Source: JABFSA01 sp963827515 (GTDB lineage: Bacteria; Acidobacteriota; Vicinamibacteria; Vicinamibacterales; UBA2999). From it: a stretch of DNA of 64,000 bases. The stretch spans positions 186,001-250,000 of the forward strand of contig CAWHBF010000021.1 of NCBI GenBank assembly GCA_963827515.1. Reading direction: 5' to 3'. Below are positions 40,212 through 50,092 of the stretch, in pieces (positions within the stretch are counted from its first letter, which is position 1; each line of letters starts with the position of its first letter). The notes under the pieces were generated by a model that had not been told where the DNA came from, did not search any database, and saw only the letters and a list, made by a program, of their open reading frames with translations. Made by a program: the position numbers and the translations under genes.

Positions 40212-42008
40212 TCAATCCAGGTGACCCCGCTCGGAGTCCCCCATCTCGACACGGCCTGACGGAAAGTACTCGTTCCAACGACGCGTCACGAGCGCCGCGA
40301 TGTCTTCGCGGCAGGTCAGCTCCTTCGGAAATCCAGGCTTCAATCGCGCATCAATCACGATCGGTCCTCGATACGCGATGTGATTTCGAACGATGCGCCG
40401 CTCGGCCGCATGAATGTCGGCCGCCGGCTCAAAACGAGTGAACGTCGTCCACAGGAAGTTCATCACGCTGGCGGCCGCGCGGGCAGGTTCATCGGTAACG
40501 ACGACCAGAGGCCATTCCCGGAAGGCAGGGTCCGTCGCTAATCGAGCGGCCGCTCCAGGTTCGACCGCATAGGCTGGTGCCCCGGCGACGAGACAGCCGC
40601 CGCAGAATACCCGGACGTCGCTGACGCCAGCCGGCGCTGTCGCCGTGAACGCCTTCGGCAGGTCGCGCACCGGATCCCCAAGTCCCAACCAGACGCCCTT
40701 CGACCCCTCGTTGACAGCGGGCCCTGTGTAGTCGAGGGTGTCCATCGAGAGATTCGAGAAGACGTACAGGTCCGTCTCGGTGTTCGTCCGCGCGAGGATG
40801 TGCTCGAGCGTCTGCCTGAAATCCGCGAGGTCGACGTACCGATCGGTGACCAGGAGAAACTTCGTCAGCGACAGCTGCCCTTCGCCCAGGATGCGGAAGG
40901 CGCTCGCCATCGCTTCTCGCCGGTAGCGCTGCTTGACGACCGCAGCGGCCAGGGAGTGATACCCGGTTTCACCATACGACCAGAGCCGCTCCACGGCGGG
41001 CATGACCAGCGGAAAGAGCGGTGACAGCAGCTCCTGGAGGAGGTCACCGATGAAGAAGTCCTCCTGCCTGGGCTTGCCGACAACGGTGGCCGGGAAAATC
41101 GCATCCTCTCGATGCGCGACACGTTGCACCTCGAAGACCGGATAGTCGTGTTGGAGCGAGTAGTACCCGTAGTGGTCCCCGAATGGTCCTTCCGCCTGCC
41201 GGACGTGGGGTGCGACCTCGCCCATGAGCGCAAACTCGGCGGTCGCAATGAGCGGATGGGGACCATGGCCATGCACCTGCGGCAGCCGCTCTCCCGCAAT
41301 CAGCGATGCCAACAGCAGCTCAGGCACGTTCTCGGGCAGCGGCGCGATAGCCGCGAGTATCAGCGCGGGCGGTCCGCCCAGGAACACCGTCGCCGGCAGC
41401 CGCTGTCCTCGCGCTTCGGCGATGGCGTAGTGGTAGCCGCCCCCTTTTCCAATCTGCCAGTGCATGCCGGTCGTACGGGGAGAGTGCACCTGCAACCGGT
41501 ACATCCCAAGATTGTGACCGCGTCGATCGGGGTGGGTTGTGTAGACGAGCGGCAGCGTGATGAACGGTCCCCCATCCTCGTGCCAACAGGTCAGCGCGGG
41601 GAGCCGATCGAGGCGAACCTGCGAGGTCACACGATCGATGACGGGGCCCTTCGGCACCCGGCGAGTCCCGACCTTGATCAGGTCCAATGCGACGTCGCGC
41701 GCACCCCATAGCGCCGGCGCGCTCGGCGGCAGCAGGGTTTCGGCAAGCTCGACGGCGCGCCGCACGAGTCGCAGCGGCCGCTCGCCGAAGGCCCGTTCCG
41801 CGCGACGCGCGGTGCCGAACAGATTCGTGACCAGACGGAAATCGGATCGGGCGACGTTGTTGAAAAGCAGCGCCGGTCCCCCGGCGGCGACGACGCGGCG
41901 GTGAATCTCCGCCGCTTCCAGATGGGAATCGACCATCGCCTCCACCGTGACGAGGTCGTCGTCACGGCGAAGCTGATCGATGAACGCACGCAGATCGGGG
42001 AACGACAC
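40212..42008 (-). CDS. UbiD-family (prenylated-FMN) decarboxylase
   Basis: 598 residues from GTG 42008; the longer open frame upstream only shadows the neighbouring gene. Family blocks: SFPDLRAFIDQLRRDDDLV at the start, GPALLFNNV, TCWHEDGGPFITLPLVYT, GMYRLQVHSPRTTGMHWQ, VFLGGPPALILAAIAPLPE, EGPFGDHYGYYS (with the catalytic Glu region) and the C-terminal VIDARLKPGFPKEL. UbiD enzymes decarboxylate aromatic or unsaturated acids using prFMN made by UbiX, which is not in this window. The substrate could be a quinone precursor or another acid. The start lies eight bases after the DinB-like gene stop, so the two are co-transcribed. Confidence 0.9.
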   Translation of the reverse strand: MSFPDLRAFIDQLRRDDDLVTVEAMVDSHLEAAEIHRRVVAAGGPALLFNNVARSDFRLVTNLFGTARRAERAFGERPLRLVRRAVELAETLLPPSAPALWGARDVALDLIKVGTRRVPKGPVIDRVTSQVRLDRLPALTCWHEDGGPFITLPLVYTTHPDRRGHNLGMYRLQVHSPRTTGMHWQIGKGGGYHYAIAEARGQRLPATVFLGGPPALILAAIAPLPENVPELLLASLIAGERLPQVHGHGPHPLIATAEFALMGEVAPHVRQAEGPFGDHYGYYSLQHDYPVFEVQRVAHREDAIFPATVVGKPRQEDFFIGDLLQELLSPLFPLVMPAVERLWSYGETGYHSLAAAVVKQRYRREAMASAFRILGEGQLSLTKFLLVTDRYVDLADFRQTLEHILARTNTETDLYVFSNLSMDTLDYTGPAVNEGSKGVWLGLGDPVRDLPKAFTATAPAGVSDVRVFCGGCLVAGAPAYAVEPGAAARLATDPAFREWPLVVVTDEPARAAASVMNFLWTTFTRFEPAADIHAAERRIVRNHIAYRGPIVIDARLKPGFPKELTCREDIAALVTRRWNEYFPSGRVEMGDSERGHLD

Positions 42009-42015
42009 GGTCCCG

Positions 42016-42531
42016 CTAGCCGCCGGACGTCTTGGAGTCAGCGCTCGGTCCGTAGATATCGGGAACCTTCGAGCCCATGGCCCGTAGGTACGCGGCGATC
42101 TGACCGCGATGATGGACGCTGTGATTGCTGGCGAAAGCGATGAACCGCACGCGCGGCCATTCGAACGTCCCGAAGAAACTGAGGGGGGCGAGGAGAGCGT
42201 CGCCCGAGAGCGCTCCCAACGTACGGAGTCGTTCAGGCAACGCCTTCTCGTAGAACGCCACAACCGCGGCGGCATCCGTGAACTGCGCCTCCGCCTGCTG
42301 TGCGGCGGCCGGGTTCCATTCGAACGAACCCTTGACGATGCTGTCGATGAACCAGATGTCGGCCGTCGCCAGATGCGTGGCAATCTGCCACGCGGTGCGC
42401 GACTTCGCATCCGGCTTGTAGTCGCGATTGCCCGAGCCAACCGCGGCGAGCACCTGCGTGGTGCCTCGTGCTTCCCCCTCCCAGACCTCGATCAGCAGCG
42501 CGGCGGTCGCTTTCGCTTGCTCTGGTGTCAT
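42016..42531 (-). CDS. DinB-family (four-helix metal-binding) protein
   Basis: 171 residues. The DinB fold is a four-helix bundle with three His ligands; candidates are His in WQIATHLATADIWF and the pair in FASNHSVHHRGQIAAYLRAMG, the latter being the family signature. Related proteins include thiol-dependent transferases (bacillithiol or mycothiol), but many have no known activity. It sits between ettA (10-base gap) and the ubiD-type gene (7-base gap) on the same strand, so it belongs to a three-gene operon. Cytosolic. Confidence 0.88.
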   Translation of the reverse strand: MTPEQAKATAALLIEVWEGEARGTTQVLAAVGSGNRDYKPDAKSRTAWQIATHLATADIWFIDSIVKGSFEWNPAAAQQAEAQFTDAAAVVAFYEKALPERLRTLGALSGDALLAPLSFFGTFEWPRVRFIAFASNHSVHHRGQIAAYLRAMGSKVPDIYGPSADSKTSGG

Positions 42532-42540
42532 CTGCTCCTC

Positions 42541-44211
42541 CTAACGCGTCAGCTTCCGGTATTTGATTCGGTGGGGTGTATCGGCTGCCGCGCCGAGGCG
42601 GCGTTTCCGATCGACTTCGTAGTCCTGGTAGTTGCCCTCGAACCACACGACGCGGCTGTCGCCCTCGAACGCGAGCATGTGCGTGGCAATCCGGTCCAGA
42701 AACCAACGGTCGTGGCTGATCACAACGGCGCACCCGGCGTAGTCCACCAAGGCCTCCTCGAGCGCGCGCAGCGTATCGACGTCAAGGTCGTTCGTGGGCT
42801 CGTCCAGAAGCAACAGGTTCGATCCGCGCTGGAGCAGCTTGGCCAGGTGAACGCGGTTGCGTTCACCGCCGGAGAGCGTTCCGACCTTTCGTTGCTGCTG
42901 CCCGCCCTTGAAGTTGAACCAGGACACGTAGGCGCGCGATGGCACCGTGCGCTTGCCAACCTGGAGCTCATCCAGTCCGCCGGTAATCTCTTCGAACACG
43001 CTCTTGTTGGCGCCCAGCGCGTCGCGGCTCTGATCCACGTACCCGACCTGCACCGTCTCTCCGAGGCGAAGCGTGCCCTCGTCCGGTTTCTCCTGGCCCG
43101 TGACCATCCTGAATAGCGTGGTCTTGCCTGCGCCGTTCGGCCCAATCACGCCGACAATCCCGCCACGAGGCAGGGTAAACGTCAGGTCGTCCATGAGCAG
43201 AAGATCGCCGTACGCCTTGCGGACGCCGCGGGCCTCGACCACCACGTCGCCGAGGCGGGGGCCTGGAGGAATGTAGATCTCCACGCTGTCGAGCTTCTGG
43301 GCCGTGTCGGCGTTGAGCAGGTCCTCATACGCGTTGAGGCGCGCCTTGCCTTTCGACTGACGCGCACGCGGGGACATACGAATCCAGTCGAGCTCGCGCT
43401 GAAGAGTCTTCTGCCGCTTGCTCTCGGACTTCTCTTCCTGCGCGAGCCGCTGCTGCTTCTGCTCGAGCCACGACGAGTAGTTCCCTTTCCAGGGAATGCC
43501 CGATCCGCGGTCCAGTTCGAGAATCCACTCGGCCACGTTGTCGAGGAAGTAGCGGTCGTGCGTGACCGCGACCACCGTGCCCTTGTATTCCTTCAGGAAC
43601 CGTTCAAGCCAGGCGACTGACTCCGCGTCCAGGTGGTTGGTCGGCTCGTCCAGCAGGAGGAGATCGGGGGACCTGAGCAGCAACCGGCACAGCGCGACGC
43701 GGCGACGTTCGCCGCCGGACAGCGTCGTGACGTCCGCGTCTGGTGACGGGCAGCGCAAGGCATCCATGGCCAGTTCGAGCTGCGAGTCCACGTCCCAGGC
43801 ATTCGCGGCATCGATGCGGTCCTGAAGGCGGCCCTGCTCTTCCATGACTTTGTCCATCGCCTCGGGGGACAGGTCTTCGCCGAGCTTCATGTTGAGCTCG
43901 TCGAATCGTTCGAGCAGCGCCTTGGTGGCCGCCACGCCTTCCTCGACGTTCCCGAGGACTGTCTTCGATGGGTCGAGGCGAGGCTCCTGCTGGAGGAACC
44001 CGACCGAGATCCCGTCGGCGGGGAATGCCTCGCCGATGAACTCCTGGTCCTCACCCGACATGATCTTGAGAAGCGAGCTCTTGCCGGCGCCGTTCAGGCC
44101 GAGCACGCCGATCTTGGCGCCAGGCAGGAACGAGAGCCAGATGTCCTTGAGCACAACGGCGTCGGGAGGATGAACCTTCCCAAGGCCTTTCATCGTGTAG
44201 ATGTATTGCAT
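42541..44211 (-). CDS. ettA: Energy-dependent translational throttle protein EttA (ABC-F)
   Basis: A 556-residue soluble ABC-F ATPase that binds the ribosomal E site and gates the first peptide bond according to ATP/ADP ratio. Two ATPase modules: Walker A GLNGAGKSS and GPNGAGKTT, signatures LSGGERRRVALCRLL and LSGGERNRVHLAKLL, Walker B LLLLDEPTNHLD and LLLLDEPTNDLD. The linker with the P-site-tRNA interaction motif is KTLQRELDWIRMSPRARQSK. The length and the start YIYTMKGLGKVHPP are diagnostic of EttA rather than Uup or YheS. First gene of the ettA-dinB-ubiD unit. Confidence 0.96.
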   Translation of the reverse strand: MQYIYTMKGLGKVHPPDAVVLKDIWLSFLPGAKIGVLGLNGAGKSSLLKIMSGEDQEFIGEAFPADGISVGFLQQEPRLDPSKTVLGNVEEGVAATKALLERFDELNMKLGEDLSPEAMDKVMEEQGRLQDRIDAANAWDVDSQLELAMDALRCPSPDADVTTLSGGERRRVALCRLLLRSPDLLLLDEPTNHLDAESVAWLERFLKEYKGTVVAVTHDRYFLDNVAEWILELDRGSGIPWKGNYSSWLEQKQQRLAQEEKSESKRQKTLQRELDWIRMSPRARQSKGKARLNAYEDLLNADTAQKLDSVEIYIPPGPRLGDVVVEARGVRKAYGDLLLMDDLTFTLPRGGIVGVIGPNGAGKTTLFRMVTGQEKPDEGTLRLGETVQVGYVDQSRDALGANKSVFEEITGGLDELQVGKRTVPSRAYVSWFNFKGGQQQRKVGTLSGGERNRVHLAKLLQRGSNLLLLDEPTNDLDVDTLRALEEALVDYAGCAVVISHDRWFLDRIATHMLAFEGDSRVVWFEGNYQDYEVDRKRRLGAAADTPHRIKYRKLTR

Positions 44212-44372
44212 CGATCTCCGGTGGGTTGCGAAACCACGAGTATATCAATGCTGGTGGCCAGACCACGGACGTCGTGTCGCCATCCAGGCGCACGATCCCT
44301 GCTGGTATGATCGACCCTCCGAATGCCTGACCGGATGGCTGCTCCTCGAGTCTCCAGGGAGCATTGACCTGC

Positions 44373-46541
44373 ATGCGATTGCGGGCGCTGTACCTGACGT
44401 GGGCGCTGGTCCTGCCACTGACGGCGGCCGCTGCCCCCCAAGATTTCGACGTGGAAGCGGTACGTGCATCGAAGCGCGTGGCCGCGGTGCGTACCACGGA
44501 ACCGATCGTTGTCGACGGTGTACTCGACGAAGCCGCCTGGTCACTGGCCGAGCCGGCCGTCGATTTCCATCAGCAGTTTCCGGACGAATTCGCCCCGGCC
44601 ACCGAGCGCAGCACGGTGCGGTTTCTGTACGACAACGAGATGCTGTACATCGGCGCGACGCTCCACGACCGTGAGCCGGACCGTCTCATCATCGACTCGC
44701 TGCGGCGCGACTTCTCGAATTTCCAGACCGACTCGTTTCTCGTCGTGCTGGACACGTTCCTCGATCAACGCAACGGGTACGGGTTCGTCACCAACGCCGC
44801 CGGCGCACAGCGCGATGTGCAGGCGACCGACAACGGTCGGCGCAACGACGGCAACTGGGACGGCGCCTGGATCGTCCGTTCGACCGTCACAGAGAGCGGC
44901 TGGAGCACCGAGATGGCGGTGCCCTTCAAGACGCTCCGATTTCCACCGGGAGACGAGCAGCAGTGGGGACTCAACATGCAGCGCGTCATCCGCCGCAAGA
45001 ACGAGTTCGTCACCTGGTCGCCGGTGCCTCGTCAGTTTTCGCACTACGCGGTCGGATATGCGGGTCTACTAACCGGCATATCCGGCATCCAGAGTGGAAG
45101 CGACCTGCGCGTCACGCCATTCACCACCGGGCAATTCGCGAGCCGATCTCCGGGACGGCGCACCTGGGACAACAAGGCCGACGCGGGCGTGGATATGAAA
45201 TGGGGTGTCACGTCGTCGCTGCTGCTCGATGCGAGCTACCGAACCGACTTCTCCCAGGTCGAGGCCGACGAGCAACAAATCAATCTCACCCGTTTCAGTC
45301 TCTTCTTTCCGGAAAAGCGTCAGTTCTTTCTCGAGAACCCGGCGAGCTTCCAGATAGGCCTCAGTGCCGTCGAGGCCGAACGCCGGGATCTCATTCCGTT
45401 CTTCAGTCGCAGAATCGGCCTCTCAGCTTCAGGCCTGCCGATACCGGTCATCGGTGGCCTGCGGCTGACTGGGCGCCCGGCGGGCTACGGTATCGGGCTG
45501 CTGACCATGCAAACTGACGAGGACGAAGGCCAGCCTGGCGCGAACTACACGGTCGCGCGCCTGAGAAGGGATGTCACGAACACGGCCGCCGTCGGCGCCT
45601 TCTACTTGGGCCGGGAGGCAACAGGCAGCCCGAGCTTCAACAGGGTCGCCGGTGTCGACCTGCGGCTCGCGCCCACACCGGCGCTCGAGATCGAAGCATT
45701 CGCCATGCACAGTGCGACCGCCGGTGCACCGAGCGACTGGGCCGGACGCACCAGCTTTCGGTTGGACACGAACGCGCACCGAGCGCGCATGGGTCTTGTT
45801 CATATTGGCAACGCGTTCCGTCACGATATCGGGTTCGTTCCTCGACGGGGCATCGCCACGCTCTTCGGCGGCTATGAGCGAGTGCTTCGCCCGGCCAACA
45901 CCCGAGCAGCCATCCGCGAGCACACCCTCGGCGTCGAACTCGATACCACTGGCGACGACCAATACCAGCAATTGCTGACGCGCGTCGGCAGCCTGACCTA
46001 CGGACTGCAGTTCCGTGACGGCGCGCAGATGAACGCCCGCGTCAACTCCATCTACGAGCGCCTCGACGCACCGTTCACCGTGGGACCGGACTTGAGCATC
46101 GAGGCCGGCGAGTACGCCTTCGAGAACGTGGCGATCGACTACCGTTCTGACCAGAGCGCGACGCTGTCGGGTAACGTCGGTCTGGAGACGGGCGAGTACT
46201 GGTCCGGGAACCGACACGCGGTCACTGGCGGGGTGCGTTTCCGCCTCAACGAGCATGTGGCGGCGAGTGCCAACATGACGCGGAACCTCATCGATCTGCC
46301 GCAAGGCTCGTTTACGGCGGACCTCGCGAGGTTCCGACTCGACTGGTCGTTCACACCACGAATGTTCCTCAATGCATTCGTCCAGTACAACGGCGAATCG
46401 GATTCATGGCTGTCCAACATCCGATTCAACCTGATCCACCGTCCGCTGAGCGACATCTACGTCGTCTGGAACGAGACGCGGCTGCCGGGAGACACGCGCC
46501 GCGCCCTGATGCTGAAGTACACGCACCTCATCGCGTTCTGA
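44373..46541 (+). CDS. DUF5916 protein with N-terminal CBM9-like domain (paralogue C)
   Basis: 722 residues from ATG 44373, preceded by CCAGGGAG. Signal peptide MRLRALYLTWALVLPLTAAAA. CBM9-like domain: IVVDGVLDEAAWSLAEPA, VRFLYDNEMLYIGATLHD, GWSTEMAVPFKTLRFP. DUF5916 blocks: YRTDFSQVEADEQQINLTRF, FFPEKRQFFLENPASF, then a strand-rich C-terminus ending in Phe (MLKYTHLIAF), as in outer-membrane barrels. Same architecture as the two paralogues at 7289-12279 but closer in size to B. Function unknown. It stands alone, divergent from ettA. Confidence 0.9.
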   Translation: MRLRALYLTWALVLPLTAAAAPQDFDVEAVRASKRVAAVRTTEPIVVDGVLDEAAWSLAEPAVDFHQQFPDEFAPATERSTVRFLYDNEMLYIGATLHDREPDRLIIDSLRRDFSNFQTDSFLVVLDTFLDQRNGYGFVTNAAGAQRDVQATDNGRRNDGNWDGAWIVRSTVTESGWSTEMAVPFKTLRFPPGDEQQWGLNMQRVIRRKNEFVTWSPVPRQFSHYAVGYAGLLTGISGIQSGSDLRVTPFTTGQFASRSPGRRTWDNKADAGVDMKWGVTSSLLLDASYRTDFSQVEADEQQINLTRFSLFFPEKRQFFLENPASFQIGLSAVEAERRDLIPFFSRRIGLSASGLPIPVIGGLRLTGRPAGYGIGLLTMQTDEDEGQPGANYTVARLRRDVTNTAAVGAFYLGREATGSPSFNRVAGVDLRLAPTPALEIEAFAMHSATAGAPSDWAGRTSFRLDTNAHRARMGLVHIGNAFRHDIGFVPRRGIATLFGGYERVLRPANTRAAIREHTLGVELDTTGDDQYQQLLTRVGSLTYGLQFRDGAQMNARVNSIYERLDAPFTVGPDLSIEAGEYAFENVAIDYRSDQSATLSGNVGLETGEYWSGNRHAVTGGVRFRLNEHVAASANMTRNLIDLPQGSFTADLARFRLDWSFTPRMFLNAFVQYNGESDSWLSNIRFNLIHRPLSDIYVVWNETRLPGDTRRALMLKYTHLIAF

Positions 46542-46689
46542 AACCACGAAAGGCACGAAGCCACTCATGGGTCTCCGTCCACGTCCCTGCACTTCGGTGA
46601 GGCGACGCCGACCTCCGCAACGAGACCGGCTTCAGCCGGACCGAGCGCTGGCCAGCCCGAAGCGCGCGATACGCATCGCCGCCGGAGCG

Positions 46690-48548
46690 TCAGTCGACGC
46701 CGAATGCGAGCAGGACGTTACCCGGCATGCCGCCAAAGCGTGGATAGCCCGAGTTCACCAGCACCATCCCGCCGACAATCACGGGGCCGGCGCCGTCGAG
46801 CGATCCGCCCTTGGCTCGGACGCCGTTCACGGTTGTGTACGCCTTCGCGGTATCCACGTCCCACAGCACACGGCCGTCCTCGGTGGAGAACGCGCGTAGA
46901 TGGCCGTCGAGTGAGCCGGAAAACACGGCGCCGGGAATCGCCGTCAGCGCCCCCGGCTGAGCCGGGCTGCAGCCCGGCCGCGGCGGATCACACGGACGAG
47001 GCGCCGCGAACCACACGCGCTCGCCGTTCTCGACCCGGAGCGCTGTGAGCCCGCCACCTTGCGCTGGGTCGAAACGCGCATCACCGAGCGGCGGATCGCC
47101 GGCGCTGGCCGCGAAGCGAACCATGTCTGAGACGGAGGCATAGACGTTGCGTCCGTCAGTCGTCATCCCCCACTGCACGCCCCCGTTCGTGCCCCCCTTC
47201 CCAACACGGGTCTGCCACAGGATCTTTCCCTTCACGTCTGGATCGAGCCCGTACACGACCCCGGACTTCTGCCCGGCCACGAGCACCTCCCCACCAGCCG
47301 TCGTCCTGACGAGCATCACAGAAGCCCCGTAGTCGTGGTCGGGGCCGTTGTCCGGCGGGCAGTTCACCCCCTGGCGGCCGCACGCGGAGTTGTAGACATC
47401 GTTGGGCGTGGTTTGCTGCGACCAGACGATCCGACCGGTATTCACGTTGAGGGCAACGACTGCGTCGCTCGTGTTGGTGGCCGGATGGGAATAGTTGTCG
47501 CCGGTCGCCACATAGAGAACGCCCCGTCTGGCATCGACCGTCGGCGTCGCCCAGATACCGGCGCCGGACGGTCCAAGGGTGGCAGTGCCAACGCGTCGTC
47601 ATGCCTGTGCGCTTCGGCGGATCCACCATGAAGGTCTTCCACGCTCGCGATCCGTCGCGAACGCGCAGCGCCGTGACGCTGCCGCGGAACGTACAACATG
47701 GGTACTCCGGGTCGATCGCGCGGGTCTCCTCCCACGAGGCCGCAGGCACGAACACGAGCCCGTTGTGCACGGCCGGAGACCCGGTCAGCCGCGTGGCTTC
47801 GTGCTCCTCGATCCGCGTCTTCCATTGCTCTCGTCCAGGTACGCGCATCAAGCCCGTACACCCATCCAATCTGGTCACCGAAGACGAGCGTCCGTCGCGC
47901 GTCATCCTGGACACCGAGGAGCGCCGAGCGGACGGGACCGTTCGCCTGGTAGATCCAGTGCAGACATCCCGTGCGGACGTCCAGCGCGTGGATCGTGCCA
48001 CTCGCGCTGCCGACGAACATCGTGCCGTCGAGAACGGTGGGCGCCGCAAATGCGGTGACGTCTCCATCGAACCCGAATGCCCATTTCAGTGTCAGCCTGC
48101 CGAGCTGTGCCGCGGTCAAGCCGGCGGCCTCCGATGCCTGGAATCGGGTATTCGCAGGCGTGGCGCTCCAGCCGTTCCAGTTCTGCCCCGGAGGCGCCGA
48201 CATGATCGCCCGATCGGCTGTGCAGAACGCGCTCGGGGGCGGCGCCGCCTCCGCTTCGTTCGTCCCGAGAAACGCCGCCACGGCCTGTCGTTCCTCGCGC
48301 CGAATCGGATACGCGACGGCCATCATCACCCCAAAATCCAACGTGCGCAGGATGCGGGCGGCCGGCATCTTCTGCAGCGCATCGCGAGGCGGTACGCGGG
48401 GGCCCGCCTGGTCGTGACACGAGGAACAATACGTCTTGTAGACCGCTTCGCCGGAGGCCGGTGATACCTGCGCATGGGCGGGTGCAGCGGCAGCGGCCGT
48501 GACCAAGGCGCAGAACACAACAACACCGCTGTGAGCGGCTATTTTCAT
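46690..48548 (-). CDS. Cytochrome c / quinoprotein (PQQ beta-propeller) dehydrogenase-like protein, with two frameshifts
   Basis: About 618 residues after correction. Signal peptide (VVVFCALVTAAAAAPAHA), then a cytochrome c domain with CSSCH (Cys41-His45), then an eight-blade-type propeller (NWNGWSATPANTRFQ, LKWAFGFDGDVTAFAAPTV, TGCLHWIYQANGPVRSALL, ATGDNYSHPATNTSDAVVALN, GRIVWSQQTTPNDVYNSACG). This resembles polyvinyl-alcohol dehydrogenase and related PQQ alcohol dehydrogenases, acting in the periplasm with electrons passed to the heme. Breaks: at 47837-47842, where one extra base splits GLDAR / TGREQW, and near 47583-47592 (TTRW...GTATLGPSG). Start at ATG 48548, preceded by GGGAG. Substrate unknown. 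Confidence 0.85.
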
Positions 48549-48692
48549 GGTGTGCACTCCCATACCGACGTACGGTGTTGCCAGCCGCGCGAGTTGTGAC
48601 TCGAGTCACGGGTTCGGGTCTCGATGCGCAGCGTACATCAGACCGGGACCGTTGGCCCACGTGCGTGACCGAAGGATTAGAATCGGTCTCGC

Positions 48693-50090
48693 GTGCCACC
48701 AGGCCTGTCTCGAGAAACGCTATGGCTGCGACTTGGCGGCCTCGCTCTGATCGGAGCGTCGCTCGTTCTGTTCGCCTACTTCGAGGATGTCCTCGACCCC
48801 GGCCCCTGGCTCGCCGCCCCGTCGATCTCGAGCGCCCTCTGGCCGCTCCTCTGCTTCTTCGTGACAGGAAATGTTCTGGCGCTCGGCATCACGTCGCTCC
48901 TCTCCGGCCTTCGACAGCTGTCTCTGACCACGAATCGACAAGCGCGGACTGGCGCCCTCGTCCGGATGGCTGCCATCAATCTGATGCTGCCCTGTTTCGT
49001 CTTTGCCGCCATCACCGACGCCGGGAACCTCGACCAGGTTCTGGAGGCACGCCCGGGCATGGAGGTGGTCGGGTTGCTGGCGCTCTTGCCCTTCGTCTAC
49101 GTCGCCAGGACGTCGATACTGCTCTTTCGCTCGAGCTGGAAGTACGAGGCGCCCTCGGCAGAAGAGGTGCTACGTCACGACACGAGGTCACCGGTCGTCT
49201 ATCTGCGCTCGTTCGGCATTGACGACGAGATCGTCAGCACCGAGGGAGGATGGTGGGCGTGGCTCTCGAGTCGACTGCAATACACGGCCGCCGCCAGCCC
49301 GGAACAAGAGCTGGCGTGGATCATGGCCCGCGTCGGCCCGGTGATTGCGATTGGAAAACCGGGCGAGCGGCTCCCGCAACTTGGCGCCGCACGCCTCTAC
49401 GTGGACGACGACCACTGGCGGGACACCATCGACGACCTGATGGCGAAATCCGCGCTCGTCGTGGTGCGGGCCGGAGATACCCCGAACCTCTGGTGGGAGA
49501 TCGAACGTGCGATGACCCGGCAACGCCCCGACCGAGTCATCATCCTGATGCTCGGACGTGAGGAGCGATGGGGAGCGTTTCATCGACGCTTCGCCGCCAC
49601 CTTCGGCACCCCACGAGTGATTGCGGACAAGTTGCCTTCTCCTGTCATCGGCATGATGCTCCGCTGGCTCTTGCCCGGACGCACTCAGGGGACGGTCATC
49701 TACTTTGACCGGTCGAATACCCCCCTCCAGCGGTCACTCACGCACCCGTTCTCGTTGCCCGCGTTGTTCACGAACGTCTACAGCCCACATGGCGCTGCCC
49801 TCCGCGGAGGCATGGAGCCGGTGTTCGCTGACCTGGGAATTCCGTGGAAAACGTCGAGGCGGTCCATGACGGTCGCCGTCCCGCTGGCGTTCCTCGGGGG
49901 CATCTTCGGCTTGCACCATTTCTACCTGGGCAATCGCCGGCGCGGCATGTGGTGCTGCCTGTTCTTCTGGACCGGCATTCCGATGATCCTCGGCTCTATC
50001 GATGCCGTGAGATACGTGCTTCTCGACGAGGCTCGGTTTCAGGCGCTCGTTCGCGTACTTGTCTCGCCGGCTGCCTCCAGGCCGCGGTGA
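48693..50090 (+). CDS. Membrane protein with TIR-like cytoplasmic domain and C-terminal TM2 domain
   Basis: 465 residues from GTG 48693. Residues 1-150 hold four hydrophobic spans. Residues 165-345 form a soluble alpha/beta domain starting PVVYLRSFGIDDE, with RVGPVIAIGKPGERLPQLGAARLYVDD, MAKSALVVVRAGDTPNLWWEIE and DRVIILM. This strand-helix pattern, with a WWEIE glutamate (about residue 269) at the place of the TIR NADase glutamate, looks TIR-like; that is my inference from the pattern. Residues 393-442 are a TM2 domain (GIFGLHHFYLGNRRRGMWCC...GSIDAVRYVLL), a two-span module often found with signalling domains. It ends three bases before the stop of the convergent lipase. Function unknown; a membrane signalling or immunity effector is possible. 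Confidence 0.65.
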   Translation: MPPGLSRETLWLRLGGLALIGASLVLFAYFEDVLDPGPWLAAPSISSALWPLLCFFVTGNVLALGITSLLSGLRQLSLTTNRQARTGALVRMAAINLMLPCFVFAAITDAGNLDQVLEARPGMEVVGLLALLPFVYVARTSILLFRSSWKYEAPSAEEVLRHDTRSPVVYLRSFGIDDEIVSTEGGWWAWLSSRLQYTAAASPEQELAWIMARVGPVIAIGKPGERLPQLGAARLYVDDDHWRDTIDDLMAKSALVVVRAGDTPNLWWEIERAMTRQRPDRVIILMLGREERWGAFHRRFAATFGTPRVIADKLPSPVIGMMLRWLLPGRTQGTVIYFDRSNTPLQRSLTHPFSLPALFTNVYSPHGAALRGGMEPVFADLGIPWKTSRRSMTVAVPLAFLGGIFGLHHFYLGNRRRGMWCCLFFWTGIPMILGSIDAVRYVLLDEARFQALVRVLVSPAASRPR

Positions 50091-50092
50091 GA

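Noticed and set aside
42009..42440. N-terminal extension of the UbiD-type gene
   Set aside because: The 144 extra codons shadow the DinB-like gene and are Arg/Ser-rich; the UbiD fold begins at GTG 42008.
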